From: Paragordius varius
Taxonomy: Eukaryota > Nematomorpha
Length of the DNA: 64,000 bases
Assembly (NCBI GenBank): GCA_964247055.1
Contig: OZ176054.1
Coordinates: 2,976,001-3,040,000 of the forward strand
Direction: 5' to 3'
The number at the start of each line of letters is the position of its first letter. Position 1 is the stretch's first letter. Of the stretch, positions 49,601-61,935 are shown one piece after another. A program made the translations under genes and the position numbers. The notes beneath the pieces were generated by a model. It did not search any database. It was not told the origin of the DNA and saw only the letters and a list, made by a program, of their open reading frames with translations.

Positions 49601-52181
49601 AAGAAAAAAATCGCGAAGAAAATCTTTGAGAAATGAGGATTTTTTTACAATTTTATATATTTTTTAAAAAATTGCATAATGCGCCTAAAAGGCTAAATAA
49701 AATGTATTTAATTTGGCTTAAATACTTTTTAAGATGTTTATTTAAATCGCTCTGGGATGTAAAACTACAACAAAAGGTAATTGAGTGTTTAGGGTATTTT
49801 TTAATTAGTGAATAGAGAAAATTTAAATGTTAAATAAAAAAATCCATACTTTCTCATGTCCTTAAAAAAAAAATTTTTATTTAGCAAAAAAGCTTATTTA
49901 TATATTAATTGACACGAAAACGGGAAATACTCATAAAAATTAGATAATAGGAGTTAGGAATTTTGTAATTGACTATTCGTTTTTTTAGATTTTAATTCCG
50001 TCAAATTAAAATGGTTAGGATACACATACATTTACCCAGAAAGCTAACAGAGAGTCAATAAACTTTCAGGAAATTACTTTATAAAATTTAGCTTAAATAG
50101 TATAATTAAAAATTTGTTGTCTAGCGTAATTATGTATATTGTATGTTGTAACTGTAAAACAGATTTTTTTATTTATGACATTATTAATTATTAATATTTT
50201 GGATCGCTCTCGCTGGAAAAAAATTAATTGACGTAAATATGAATTTTTTATGATATATATATATATATATATATAAACAGTATATAAAATATACTTTATT
50301 TTTTATGCCAATTAATCGCTCCAGAGATGCAGAAAAAATATTTTAGCCGGGATTAATTTTATATTAATATTTTATAACAAATAACCGTTTTTTTGTTTAA
50401 ACAATTCAACAGAATTATTTAATATAATATTATCGTTTCACCGTTGTATGTTAAATTATTTATGGGTGGGAAAAAAATCGTGCACATTATTTAATTTACT
50501 GACTAAAATATTTTTCAATATTTTACAAAAAACCAAAAATTAAAAACCATATTATTTTAGGATGGTTTATGAGGTCCAAATAGAGAAAAAAATGCAAACA
50601 AAAAATAATCTTTGCCAATTAAATTACTTTTAGAGCTAATTATATTCTCTTTACCTCAAAATAAAAATCATAGTTTCTATTCCCAAATTAAGGGAGTTAT
50701 TGAATGAGCAGACGTTTTAATCATGACTTTATTTAAAGTATTTCTATTTAAAACATAAAGAGGTAACAATGGCTCACTGAAAAAATTAGTCCCCGCAAAA
50801 TGATCGTTTATATAAATTGTAATTATTTAACACTTGGATACAACACATTCATTTTAGTCCTTCGATTCAAATTGGGGTAGTTGGATACCCCAGGCCTGTT
50901 TAAAATTAAATAATTTAAAAATTATGAAAGGCATAGAAACCAGGGCAAAATATTGCACTTATATAACATTAATAACCCGGAATATATAAAAAACTTTTTT
51001 CAAAAATACTTGATATTACTTATTTTAAGGTAAAACCCAAAGGTAAATTCACCGTGACATATGTGCATTCATTGGTTTTGAAAAATAATACAAAATAAAC
51101 CACTTTTTTTATTTAATCAATGTTAGATGTGATTTAAATGAGCAATTAGCTTTTATTTTAGCTTTAAAATTAAATAAGCATAATATTTTGCGAAAATGGT
51201 GTAAAATAAAAATGGCGTCGAAGTAGTTTGATATGGAACTTTTTTTAAAACTAAAATTTATTTAGATATTTCGGCTTATGTATATAATTTACATTAGAAT
51301 AGAAATATATATTTAAATTGGGACTATTTCTTTCAGTATTTTTTTAAAAATATCAAATTAAAAATAGTCTGGGGTATTTAGATACCCCAATTTGAATCGA
51401 AGTGTTAAATAATAAAATTTATTAAGCCAAAAAAAGTTTTAGCATTACAAAGGTTTAACAAATTACTAACCTCATAATTTGTTTCGGGATCTTTCACAAG
51501 ATTTTTTGGTATTTTGGTCGGCGAAAATGCTAAAGAAAAATTTTTCATAGCTAATTTAGATTGTCGTTTTACAGTGGTGGTTTTGTTGTAAGTTAAGCTT
51601 GACTGGGAGGTAGATTCAAATCTAATTTTGTCGGTATAATTGTTTGCTGTTTTGTTGCTATTTAACAATGGAGGAGCAGAAATATTTGTTGATAATGATA
51701 ATAAAGGCGGCCGTAGATCTTCATCAATAATATTTTCACTGTTAACAACAAAATTTGAAAATACTGGTAAGGCTTGGGGATCAAAATTATTTTTAACATT
51801 CCTTCCATACCTGGAACCCCCCGATGTATTCCTGGTCGAATCATTCAAGTTACGTTTGTAAAGATGATTCATTAATTTAGAGTTTTGTAAGTAAGTAGGA
51901 TTATTTATCCGTACAGAAGGAGGGGGGACTAAGGAAAGATTTACCCTGTTATCCATGTCCTTTGTAGTTGACATATTCTTTTGTGCTGCTAGTTTTAAAT
52001 GCAATGTAGAGCTGCCATTCTCATATTGATTACGGTTTATATTTCCAAAAACGAATCTGTCATGGCCAGTATCATTACTTATTAGATTATTTAAGCCATA
52101 CAGTGTGCTGTTTCCCACATAAGATGGTTCAATCGAGCTGAATGGGGCCAAAGAACTAAGTGAAAGATTTTGGGGAATCAT
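43666..52181 (-). CDS. Class B (secretin-family) neuropeptide receptor, DH44/CRF-receptor-like, partial model
   Basis: Seven-transmembrane receptor. Exons on minus: 51471-52181 (Asn-rich, about 13 N-glycosylation sites, no cysteine), 48961-49040 (TM1, YRIGFSLSLVSLI), 47265-47673 (TM2, LKCLRNTIHCHLILSF, then a loop of about 100 residues with glycosylation sites), 46734-46951 (TM3-TM4, IYFWMLCESLLLF, RVWVTIGWILPF), 46275-46324 (ECL2, DDYCWG), 46060-46133 (end of TM5), 45545-45659 (TM6), 45220-45261 (TM7, GFCISLYCCFLNPD) and 43666-45129 (487-residue cytoplasmic tail from VREAIYAQYNIWRR, with poly-Asn). CLRNTIH and CFLN.(D/E)VR.A favour the CRF/DH44 receptor branch. Phases agree except between ECL2 and TM5, where about 15 residues are not found. 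The cysteine-rich hormone-binding domain is also not found. Either exons were missed or the gene is decaying. Confidence 0.75.
46423..46672. mobile_element. Foldback-like MITE, family 2, in a receptor intron
   Basis: TATACC...AAATTCAC on the left and GGGTGAATTTGAGGTGTAAATGGTATA on the right. It sits 62 bp past the TM3-TM4 exon, the same place as the copy at 17870-18167 in the pseudogene. Confidence 0.8.
47810..48372 (+). mobile_element. TTAA-flanked MITE, family 1
   Basis: TTAACACTTGGATACAACACATTC at the left, GGGGTATTTAGATACCCC...GAAGTGTTAA at the right. It sits in the receptor intron between the TM1 and TM2 exons. A decayed family-2 piece follows directly (48375-48515). Confidence 0.9.
48375..48515. 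mobile_element. Family-2 MITE, half copy
   Basis: The core TAATAAATTATGCCATAAAG and right end TTTATTGTTAGGG...TTCAAGGGTAAATTT match family 2. The left half is missing, replaced by the adjoining family-1 MITE, which probably inserted into it. Confidence 0.55.
49041..50826. other. Receptor intron, no exon seen
   Basis: AT-rich sequence of the kind that should hold the hormone-binding-domain exons if they lay next to TM1. I found no Cys/Trp-rich frame with splice sites. A fragment like the end of the 10100-11210 element lies near 50110, and a short (AT)n run at about 50249-50275. Confidence 0.4.
50827..51408 (+). mobile_element. TTAA-flanked MITE, family 1
   Basis: 582-bp copy with TTAA borders and both subterminal GGGGTA/TACCCC hairpins, 63 bp beyond the donor site of the Asn-rich receptor exon. 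Together with 47810-48372 it makes two copies in this gene's introns. Confidence 0.9.
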
Positions 52182-53090
52182 ACTTTTAAGCGAAGTTAAA
52201 AGTTTTTAGTGGTGATACATACGTCATATTTTGTCTAATAAAAAATATTTGAGAGTATATAAAGGGCTCCAAAATTAATCGTAAAATTACGGATATCTAA
52301 AATACAAACCTAACAACAACATACATAAAAAATGGTATTTAAAAATTACATATATAGGTAATTAGCAGATTAGGATGTATAAAAAGTAAAAAGCAAAGGC
52401 TATATACATACATATCATGTATTATGAAAAAAAATTCTAAATTTAGATTATTTTCAAAGATTTACACAAAAACAACAGGTAAAACAACATTACTATTTCA
52501 TACAATGAAAAAACACTTAATATTTTTAAAAACATGCATGTTTAGGTATAAAAAATATATATATATAAACTCCAACAAAATATAACCCATTTATATATGC
52601 AAAAAATTATATATTTATATATATATATATATATATATACGATAGTTAATAAATATAATTATTCAGTTATTAGATTACAATGACAATAAATTAATCAAAA
52701 TTTTGCTTAAAACCAAATTTGGCATGTACGTACCAGACAGAAAATAAAACAATAAATAAAGTACAAATTTCAAAAATAAATTAATTACATTTAAAAATTT
52801 GTACAGCTAACCAATTTTGATTGGGAAAGGGGGGCGAAATTTCACTCTAAAAAATGTTGTACAAAAAATCACTCGTTTAAAATCTAAAAATAGAGGAAAA
52901 ACAAAAAACGAAATTATAAAAACTAATATTATCCATTAATGTTTAAGTTCATAGAACTACCATCATATATTAATAATGATAAGCTATAGTAAGTGTAATA
53001 ATGTATTGTAGATTTTATATTTTTTGAAATGTTCAACAAGTTTTTTTAAAAAATGATATAATTACTTAATTAGCAAAGTTAAAAGTTTAC

Positions 53091-53189
53091 CTGGTACAGA
53101 GCATAAAAAGTACAAAAAAGAATAAGTAATAAGGATGCAATCGAAATCAGGTTTATATAATGTTGAAATTGAGCATTCGTTCGTTTCAT
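53091..53189 (-). CDS. Possible first exon (signal peptide) of the receptor gene
   Basis: ATG at 53187-53189 opens 33 codons, a basic N-terminus (MKRTNAQFQHYI) then a long hydrophobic run (LISIASLLLILFC), ending at a CAG/GTAAAC donor. It would make a good signal peptide for the receptor. Against this, the phase (0) does not match the most likely acceptor of the next exon (before 52181), so an intervening exon is missing or this belongs to another transcript. Confidence 0.35.
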
Positions 53190-54419
53190 TTGATAAAATT
53201 AGTCATAAAATATTTATTTGCCTTTGAAAATATTTATGTTGATTATTATATTGATTGACCGCAAATTAGAAAGCTAATTAATTAATTGATAAATTATTGC
53301 ATTAATAAAAAGTCAAAATTAACTAACGGCAAAGAAACAGGTATGTACGTAAAAGCATCGATATATATATATATATAAAAATAAGTGTCTAAAAAATCTA
53401 AAACTGTGCATAAATATCAAATAAATTTTTTTTGTATTTTCTTATGAACCTCTTCACATTCCTAAAAATGGTTTTTTAACTGTAAAGTGCGCCAGCTAGT
53501 ATGTTAAAAAAATGGAACGTTTTTGTGGGAATGTTTTAATTTTTATATGAATTATCCAAAAATATTGGATAAAAATAAAAAAATATATGAGCTTTGTCTG
53601 CAATAAATTTTTCAATGCAAATCTTAGCCTACATTTGTAGTTTGTGCGGAATCTAAAAATTGCAAATCACAATAATTGACTATCCCAGGCCTATTTTTAA
53701 AAAAACGACAACAATTATAAATGTTCTAAAAAGCTTTAATACGATTGCTCGAAAACTAAATAAAATTTAATTAAATAAAAAAGCTTTATAACAAAAACTG
53801 TTTTGCGGTATTAAAGTTTTATTCAAACTTTTAGTAAAGTTTCTAATATATGGCTAATTTAGGTCATAAACTTTTTATAATGGCAAAAAACATAAATAAT
53901 TTTTATAATTAACTATTGATTTAAGTGGTCAAAATTTTGCCAGCAGGTGAACCACAAAAAAATTACTTATGGATTTTAATAATTCTTATTTAGCGCAATA
54001 TTATATTAGTAAAAGAAATCATTATTGAAACAGGCATGGGATAATCTATCGAAAAAGAAAGAATTGGGAGTGACGTCATATAAAAGAAATAAATGCCAAA
54101 AAGAAGCACGTTAAACAGCTGACTCGCAATACTTTTGCTTGTAACATTTTTAGTTATGCAAGATGGTGGCTATTCATGGACAAAACATACAAAAATACTT
54201 TTACAAATGGTGTGAAATTTATGTACAATATGTTTGCCCATGTAATATCATATACCTAAACACCCTACCAAACTGACATAATGTTAGCAATAATCTGGCC
54301 TGAAAATGTTTACAATAAAAATTTGTAAATTCAATCATGATTTTACGATTATTTAGTAAAAACTATATCGGCTAAAATTGGGTCTTAAAGTAAAAAACCA
54401 AAAATATCAAAGCAGCCCG

Positions 54420-54619
54420 CAGAGGCGTAGCTAGAGTGAGAAAAATAGTTGAAAGGGCGCTGGATTATTTTAAAAAATTTAAATTTATTCAAAAGTTATT
54501 GTTTCAAATAATACATAAAATAATCACCCCATTATGTCCACGGTTGTTTGAATTCGTTATTATTTAAAATGCAAGGGGTTGGATAGAGGGGGGCGCCAGG
54601 AATGCAAGGTATGCCTCTG
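54420..54619. mobile_element. Non-autonomous hAT element
   Basis: Ends CAGAGGCGTAGCTAG and GGTATGCCTCTG. Internal GGCGC and GCAAGGGGT motifs match, in reverse, the copy at 40742-40967. The flanking octamers are not identical, so it is older or has lost its duplication. Confidence 0.75.
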
Positions 54620-55553
54620 GCGCCCGCGAAGAAATTAGTGTTTAGAAGCGATTAATAGCATAAGTAATTCAAATACTCTTAAATATTAAATGGTTAACAA
54701 TCAATCGTGTTGAATGGAAAAATATATTTTATCAAACAATTTGATTTAAACGGGCTTAAAAATAAAATATACAGTTTTTTTCCTTTTTTTAAAAAAAAAG
54801 GACTTAAATTGTATCCGGAAAGGCTTTTAACACTCGCCTGCCCAGGGCTGACAGTGATGGTGTAGATAGATCAATTAATAGAAGCATATATCCTGAATAA
54901 GCTCAATAAAATATATTTATAGCGCTTAAAACGAAAAAATAAATTTTTTATTTTTTAAATTATTAGAAAATGTTGATATATATATTTAATATCAAAAAAA
55001 TATGTTTCTTCTTATTCACCAATCAATATTTTAAATGATCAAACTTAAATACTGACTGAGAAAAAATATTATTTAAACATAAATTGACCAAAGTATATTT
55101 TATGTGAAACTTTTAAAAAACCATACATTTTTAATTATATTGTAGTAGAAGCAATTTCCATTAAAAGTTTTTATTTTTAAGATACTGTCACGCAAGGATG
55201 GAATTAATTTAAAGAAAAATTAAATTTTATAAGAAATGTTTTATTATTAAACAGGCTAATAGATTTAGCTAGCATATGTGACTAGTCGCATGGTAAAAAC
55301 CCGTTTTTAAACAATAAGTTGAAGATTTAAACGCTAAACGTAATATAAAGACGAAAAATAAAAAAAAAATGTATAAATTTAAATAATAATATCATCAACT
55401 CTTAAAATTACAAAATTTTATCAAAAAAAGAATCATAATTTTAACTTATTTACATAAAAAATGGAACAAGCATTTTTTCGTTTCGAAGTTCAGGGTTGAA
55501 TATAGTATAGTATTAATCTACTTGGAAAAAATTTATTATCCTAATTTGCACAT

Positions 55554-56119
55554 TTAACACTTGCATACAACACATTCATTTAAATCCTTCGATTCAAATT
55601 AAGGGATACCCCAAGCCTGTTTAAAATTGAATTCTTTAAAAAACGGGGAAGGAATTGAAACCATGGCAAAATTTTGAACTTATATAACATTAATAAACCG
55701 AAATATATAAAAAATTTTACTCAAAAATACTTCATAATATCTATTTTATGCTAAAACCGAAAGGTAAAAATTTAGTCAACGTGACATGTGTGCAATGGTA
55801 AAATTGAAAAATAATACAAAATAAACCGCTTTTTCTATTTTTATCAATGTTAGATGTAATTTAAATAAAAAATTAGCTATAATTTTACCCTTAAAATTAA
55901 AATGATGACGATATTTTGCAAAATTGTGTAAAATAAAAATGGCGTAATTTGACGTAGAACTTTTTTTCAAAATAAAATTTTTAAGTATTTTGGCATATTT
56001 CTATAATTTTTATTAGGATAGAAGCATAAATTTAAATTGGCGTTTCCTTCCGCAGATTTTTAAAAATCCTAACTTAAATCTACTCTGGGATAATATCCCA
56101 ATTTGAATCGAAGTGTTAA
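55554..56119 (+). mobile_element. TTAA-flanked MITE, family 1
   Basis: TTAACACTTGCATACAACACATTC at the left and ATTTGAATCGAAGTGTTAA at the right. Both subterminal hairpins are partly lost, so it is somewhat older than the 50.8-kb copy. Confidence 0.85.
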
Positions 56120-58190
56120 AATGCACCGCTACAACATTATAAATATTTGACATCAGTTAGAGAAGATATTATTGCAGCATAAAGAATAAAAAAAATCCGG
56201 AATTTATGAAATAATTAAACCCCTATCTCATCAATTGTCTCAAACTTAAATGGATGGGCACATTGCAAAAGTTAAAAATTTATATGTCAAGTAGGTAATG
56301 ACAGGTATATAAAAATTCAAAGCTAGCTGCAAAATACAATAAATAAAATATTTCATAGAAATATATTACTTGCAGCCAATATTGGCGAAAATGAATCTAT
56401 CAAATAGCTAAGATAAAATATTTCCGTAAAGTATGTTCCCCATTCAAAGTTAATAAAAAACCAAAGTTTGATTTACAAATATGCAGAATGTTAAAAAGCC
56501 ATTTACTTGAATTAGCCGGTGATTCTATGGCCATTTAGCAGCATGAGGGTTTTATAAAAAAGGTACAAATAAGTATAAGAGGGCAGATTTTACAATCAAT
56601 AATAGGTATTTGTATGTCATTATTCGGCCTTTATATTTAAATTTTTGAATGCAAATTTATATAAAAATGGGCTCTTTCAGAAAAAAGTTGGTATTACTAA
56701 AAACCCCTCATATAAAATTATAATTTATATTCATTCAGAAATAAGCCAATCATCACATGACTTCCGCCCCAGCCTAAAATCAGGGATAAAAAATTTGATT
56801 CCATATATTAAGTGTACAAGGGCCGATACCCTAACGGTTAGGATTATCATTGTTCTTACACACTAATTTATATGATATTTTAAAATTATGTCCTGATTAC
56901 TGATCATTTTATGAGTGCCAATTATTTCTTTATTGCAGAAAAATATGAATTTTACAACCAAATCTTCATTTCTATTAAGCACTATCATTTAAAATAAAAA
57001 GGGACAAAAAAGAAAACAAATTAAAATAATAAATCGTGAAAAAATTAAAGAAAATAATAATCTAGGTTGGATTGAAAAAATTCGTCTTAAGTAATTATAA
57101 AACGGTAACAGAGCTGACAAACATATATGTAAAATCTGTCGTACAAAAATGCAGACCACTCATCAATACGATACAATTATATGACTTGATTTTTAGTTAA
57201 ATTTTATAAAAATTTAATTTCGTTTATTTTTAACCCTTATACACGGAATGTGATATACATAAATGTCAGCTAATGAATAAATTATATATATATATATATA
57301 TATAAATTATATATATAAATTTAAAAATTAAAATAATGTTAGAGTATAATAGGGAAAAAAAGTTTAACGCTTTATTGGCTTTTAGAGTGTTTTAGTAACC
57401 CTAAGCATTTTATATTTAGATAATTTCGAAAATTTATAAGAAATTGGATTATCTATCCAAAAAAATATTTTACAAATGTAAAATGGTTTATGGTTGTGAC
57501 ATGAAAGCTTTAAAAAATCAGTCATTAGTGCACAAGAGAACATATTCAATTAATGACCAAGTAAAGGACAACCCTGTAAAAAACAAATCGATCAACAATT
57601 AAAATATGTTTTGACCAGTTAAATTGACACATATATATCTTAATTACTACAAAAAAAATATGCAATGTTTTTATTTATAATTTTCACTAATAACTTAAAT
57701 TTATTTATTTATTTAGATGTGTAAAAATATTTGTAACTTTTACGTTGTTTTTAATAAATTTGACTTTTAGATGCCAATAAATATCTAAACTAACTAATAT
57801 AAGTAGAAACATAAATTAGTAAGTGATTAAGAATAACAAACATATTTTTGATTACAGTAACGTATGGTAACTAACAACAAACGGTTGAAATTAAACATTT
57901 TTCTCCAATTTAACATTCATTTTGTCAAGTTAACTATGGCCAAACTTTTTTATGTGTCATACGATATTGTAAAAAAGGACAACAAAAAAGCATATTGATA
58001 AAATTTACAATTAATATATATGTGTAATTAGAGAAATTAGTTAGCCTTTTTAATATTTTGAAAGCATCCGATGTACTATAAACATTTTTTTATTAAATAA
58101 TGTATATTGTGGTCGCGTCGCAATATCAAATTAAATAACATTTTATGTTAAGTGTATCGCTTTCCAAAAAAATATTTCATAATAAATATC

Positions 58191-58212
58191 GAATAATAAT
58201 AATAATAATAAT
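58191..58212. repeat. (AAT)n microsatellite
   Basis: Seven tandem AAT units in gene-free sequence. Confidence 0.8.
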
Positions 58213-61200
58213 TTAATTGTAAACAAGTTAAAAAGTCAACACTTTATAAAAATTAATTGAATATTGGAATTGGAAAATGGATACAAACAGAAACACATAA
58301 AAATACTATAAATGCTAAAAACAATTTCTGGTGACCTATTATCAGTCCACTTATATTTATTAAAACTAAAGTAATTTCAACAATTTAAACACTAAAGTAT
58401 GTAATATGATATCAGATTCTCTACTTAATTTAAAATAATTGTGGGATAATACTTATATGTTTATATGAAGCTAAAATTGTAAAACTTGCAGAAAGTTAAA
58501 ATGTGCAGAATTTTACATTATACTAATTATAAGGCTAAATTCCATCCATTCATATGCACAATGGAAAAAAAATATAAACACAAAAATTTAAAAGAATAAC
58601 TTTAAGCCGTGAATTAAACGAGAAAATCACTGAATGCAGAAATGTTCAAAAATATCGCCAATAACCGAATATTTTAGAAAAAGTAATTTTATAATTATTA
58701 TCGGATAAAATAAATATAATTTAAGTTTGAAAATATTAAAATGAATAATAAAACAAGTAATGAATTTCTAAGGCGCCTAACCAAGTCTACCTTGTGTAAG
58801 CAAATTTTTCAATTTTTTTAGTTAATTTTAGATACATAATTTGATACATATAATATTCATGGCGCCTACATTATTGAATATAGAAGAAAAAAAACAGCAG
58901 TATTTAGCAATTAAATATGGCTGGTTTTTAGAAAAATGTATGTTAAGGGGAGGATGATTTAAGCAAAAATATGTGTATAAAAAACCACAAAGATGCTTGC
59001 TTGTTACAAATTTTTTATTTCTCTCACTCCACAAATTTAAGCAAAATATGGCTTTAAGGGTTTTTCATTTAATAATAATCGGCCCTATGAAAAAAAAGTA
59101 ATAAAAATATTGTAAATAAAAATTACAGAAAAATGGTTAGTTAAGAGCAGCATTAAAACTAATTAAAAATAATGTTTAAGCGTTTTTTAGGATAGTAGTA
59201 ATAATAACGTATAGCAAAATTTTTAATAGGTGAAAATAATGATGCAACAAAAATTTTATGGAAAAACAGATGTGTTGTGTGTAAAATACAATGTTACTAA
59301 AATTTTGGAAAAAGACAAAATATCGATAGAAAGCAGAAAAGACATTAGTGGTTTTTGTTTTTTTGTATGATATGCACATTTATTACATTATTATTTATAT
59401 TATAATAAAACCCAAAAGACATCTGTTAATAATATGCGTAAAATGTTTATCCAAAACCACGTTTTTCCCAATTTTGTAATATTATTGATATATTAAAAAG
59501 CAACAATTTTATATTGTATTACAGTTAAATGTATAGTGATTTAAAATTTGGGCATCTTGAATCTATCACAAAGTTGTAATCAATTAAAACATTGTTAGCG
59601 AAAAATAAATTTGGCAAATTTAGGACCCAAAAAGTTTATTCCAAAAAAACGCACGATGAAAACAACAACAATCAATATAAATAATTTGTGATTATATATG
59701 TATGTATTATAAACAAAATATACCTGATTTTACGAGGCGGAATGATGTGAATGATATTTAAATATATGTTAGATAGATAATTAAAACGTGGAAATTTTAA
59801 TTTTGCTTTATATACTGTGTTACAAAAATTTAAAAATAGTAGCATTATTTTATGATAATGTTAGTTAGATATTTAAGATAGATGGATATATCAAACAATC
59901 AACATGTACCTAACTACATTTTGTAAAATTTGGTATAAGGAGGCGAAAAACAAATATAACAAATTTAAGAATAAAAAAGAAGAGTGCGTATGTGTACATG
60001 TATGCATATACACTATCTTACATGAATTTGTATAGTTTTTTGCGATAGGGCAAATTAAAAAGAAAGGATTTATGTATGAAAAAAATCATTTTGCCATTTT
60101 TTCTGGGAATTGGATAAAAATAGATTTTACGATTAAACGTATAAACATACATATTACAAAAATAGAATGGTAGAAAGCCTCTCTCCCCCAATGGACAAAT
60201 TTACCCCTAACACTTTATAAATTTATGTGTAAGGCAGAACAAAAATGTTTTAACCATCCATAAATAAAGTAACGTAAGTCCTTATTGGTCATTTCGATAT
60301 TTTAAATGGTTAAAACGGTGATTAATTTACATATCTGTTGGCATTATATACAAGACTTTATATTTTTATTAATTACATATTAAAAATTGAAATTGTGAAG
60401 AAAAAAATACATAATATGTAAACAATAATGTTAATGTAACTGATAAAAACGAAAATTTAATTCACATTAACAGACATGCAAATTTAACTCTCTTTTAGCC
60501 AATTAAAATTGCAAAATGTCCAACAATAGCTCTCATTACTATAGCAAAAATTTACCTCATTATAAATGGCTAAACGTCGCATTGGGATTATTACTTTATT
60601 TTGTGTCAATATTAGTTATGGTGGGATGACTGCTAAAAAATTTATAAAATATTACGTAAATTTTGGTAATTTCATTGTATTCAATCTCACAATATAAATT
60701 ATTGAGGGAAAAATAAATGTTGATAACATTTTTTATATAAGATATTTCATACAAAAATTAATTAAACGAATAATATCCAGATTAATATTGATAAGAGCGT
60801 TCAATTTTATTTTTTATTATTATTTGTTAATATTATTCTACAAATTTCGAAAAAAATCGAAGATAAATATAAAAAACTTGTTATATAAACGTGCGCCGAA
60901 TACTTTAAGCGAAATATTCGACATAAAATAAAAATATTATATATCGTTGATACTTTCAAATACTGAGGTCATATAAACACGTGGTCGATCATTGGTCTCC
61001 TTATTATTGACTTTAATAATATTAACCAACTATTTTCCTCATTTACATTCAGAGAGAGCTCAATTTATATTTATGATTAATATATCCAAAAATAGCTAAT
61101 ATATAGCTTTTCTAATAAAATATTTGTTTGCCCAAGTCTGCCTCTGTTTTGTAATGCATTAATATTTTTGTAAGTTCAGTATCCACTATGTTGGCCAATT

Positions 61201-61579
61201 GGCAGTACAATAGTGTATAGTAAAAAGCATATTTTGCCATAATTAAATATACAAATTAAATGTTGTAATCACCATTTGTTGTTTTTTACTCACACCTTAC
61301 TGTATTGTCGATTGACCAAAATAATGTGAAGTCGTCAACAATCAAGTGGATATTGTAAATAATTTTGGGTTTCAAGTAATTCAAGTTCTTTAGTTTGTAC
61401 GAAAATTGCATTCATACACTCTTTCCCTTTAGCCAATTTATTTATTTATTTATACAACAAATCTTATTGGTTTATATGGTTCTTTAATTTAGCGCATAAA
61501 AGTACATTACTTGATGTTAACAGGTATAAAGTATTTAAGCAAGAAAAAACAAAATTTATAGTCATTTCGTTGGTTAAAT

Positions 61580-61935
61580 GGTTATTCCCATGACAAATCG
61601 ACTTTTTGAATATAGTCTGCACACTGTTAACTTACATTTCCTTCTATCTTTTACCGCTATATTCGAATCTTTCAATGTCATCTTAGTTTGATCTTTTATC
61701 TTGTCTAGCCACCTCATCGGTGGTCTGGTCGGCTTCATTTTCTTTTCCCTTTTACCTTTCCAAACATTATGTCTTTTTCTCAAAGGAATTTCTGACTAAT
61801 AAAGATAGATTTTTTGTAAATTATCTTTAAAATATTTGTTTCGTCATTAATTCTATCTATCCGTGTATATCCAAGCAGCCTAGAACAGCCTTTATCAAAA
61901 ATCATTAAATTTTCCTTGATTCTTTTTTTAGAATC
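61580..61935 (-). mobile_element. LINE 3' fragment (reverse-transcriptase C-terminal tail)
   Basis: On the minus strand, from high to low coordinates: FDKGCSRLLGYTRIDRINDE (like the CLR.ILRI.W.DR..NEE block after LINE RT domains), then RPPMRWLDKIKDQTKM and IAVKDRRKCKLTV (the RP..RW.D.I......A.DR..WR tail). The parts are in different frames and no RT core or endonuclease is visible, so this is a dead 5'-truncated copy. The clade is not determined. Confidence 0.6.

Larger units (their letters stand above)
53190..61570. other. Long gene-free region upstream of the receptor gene
   Basis: About 8 kb of very AT-rich sequence. I see no exon with conserved protein and no RNA gene. Known content: hAT MITE (54420-54619), family-1 MITE (55554-56119), (AT)n runs at about 52617-52639 and 57286-57304, and (AAT)n at 58193-58212. 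It may be 5' regulatory or intronic sequence of the receptor gene. Confidence 0.5.
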
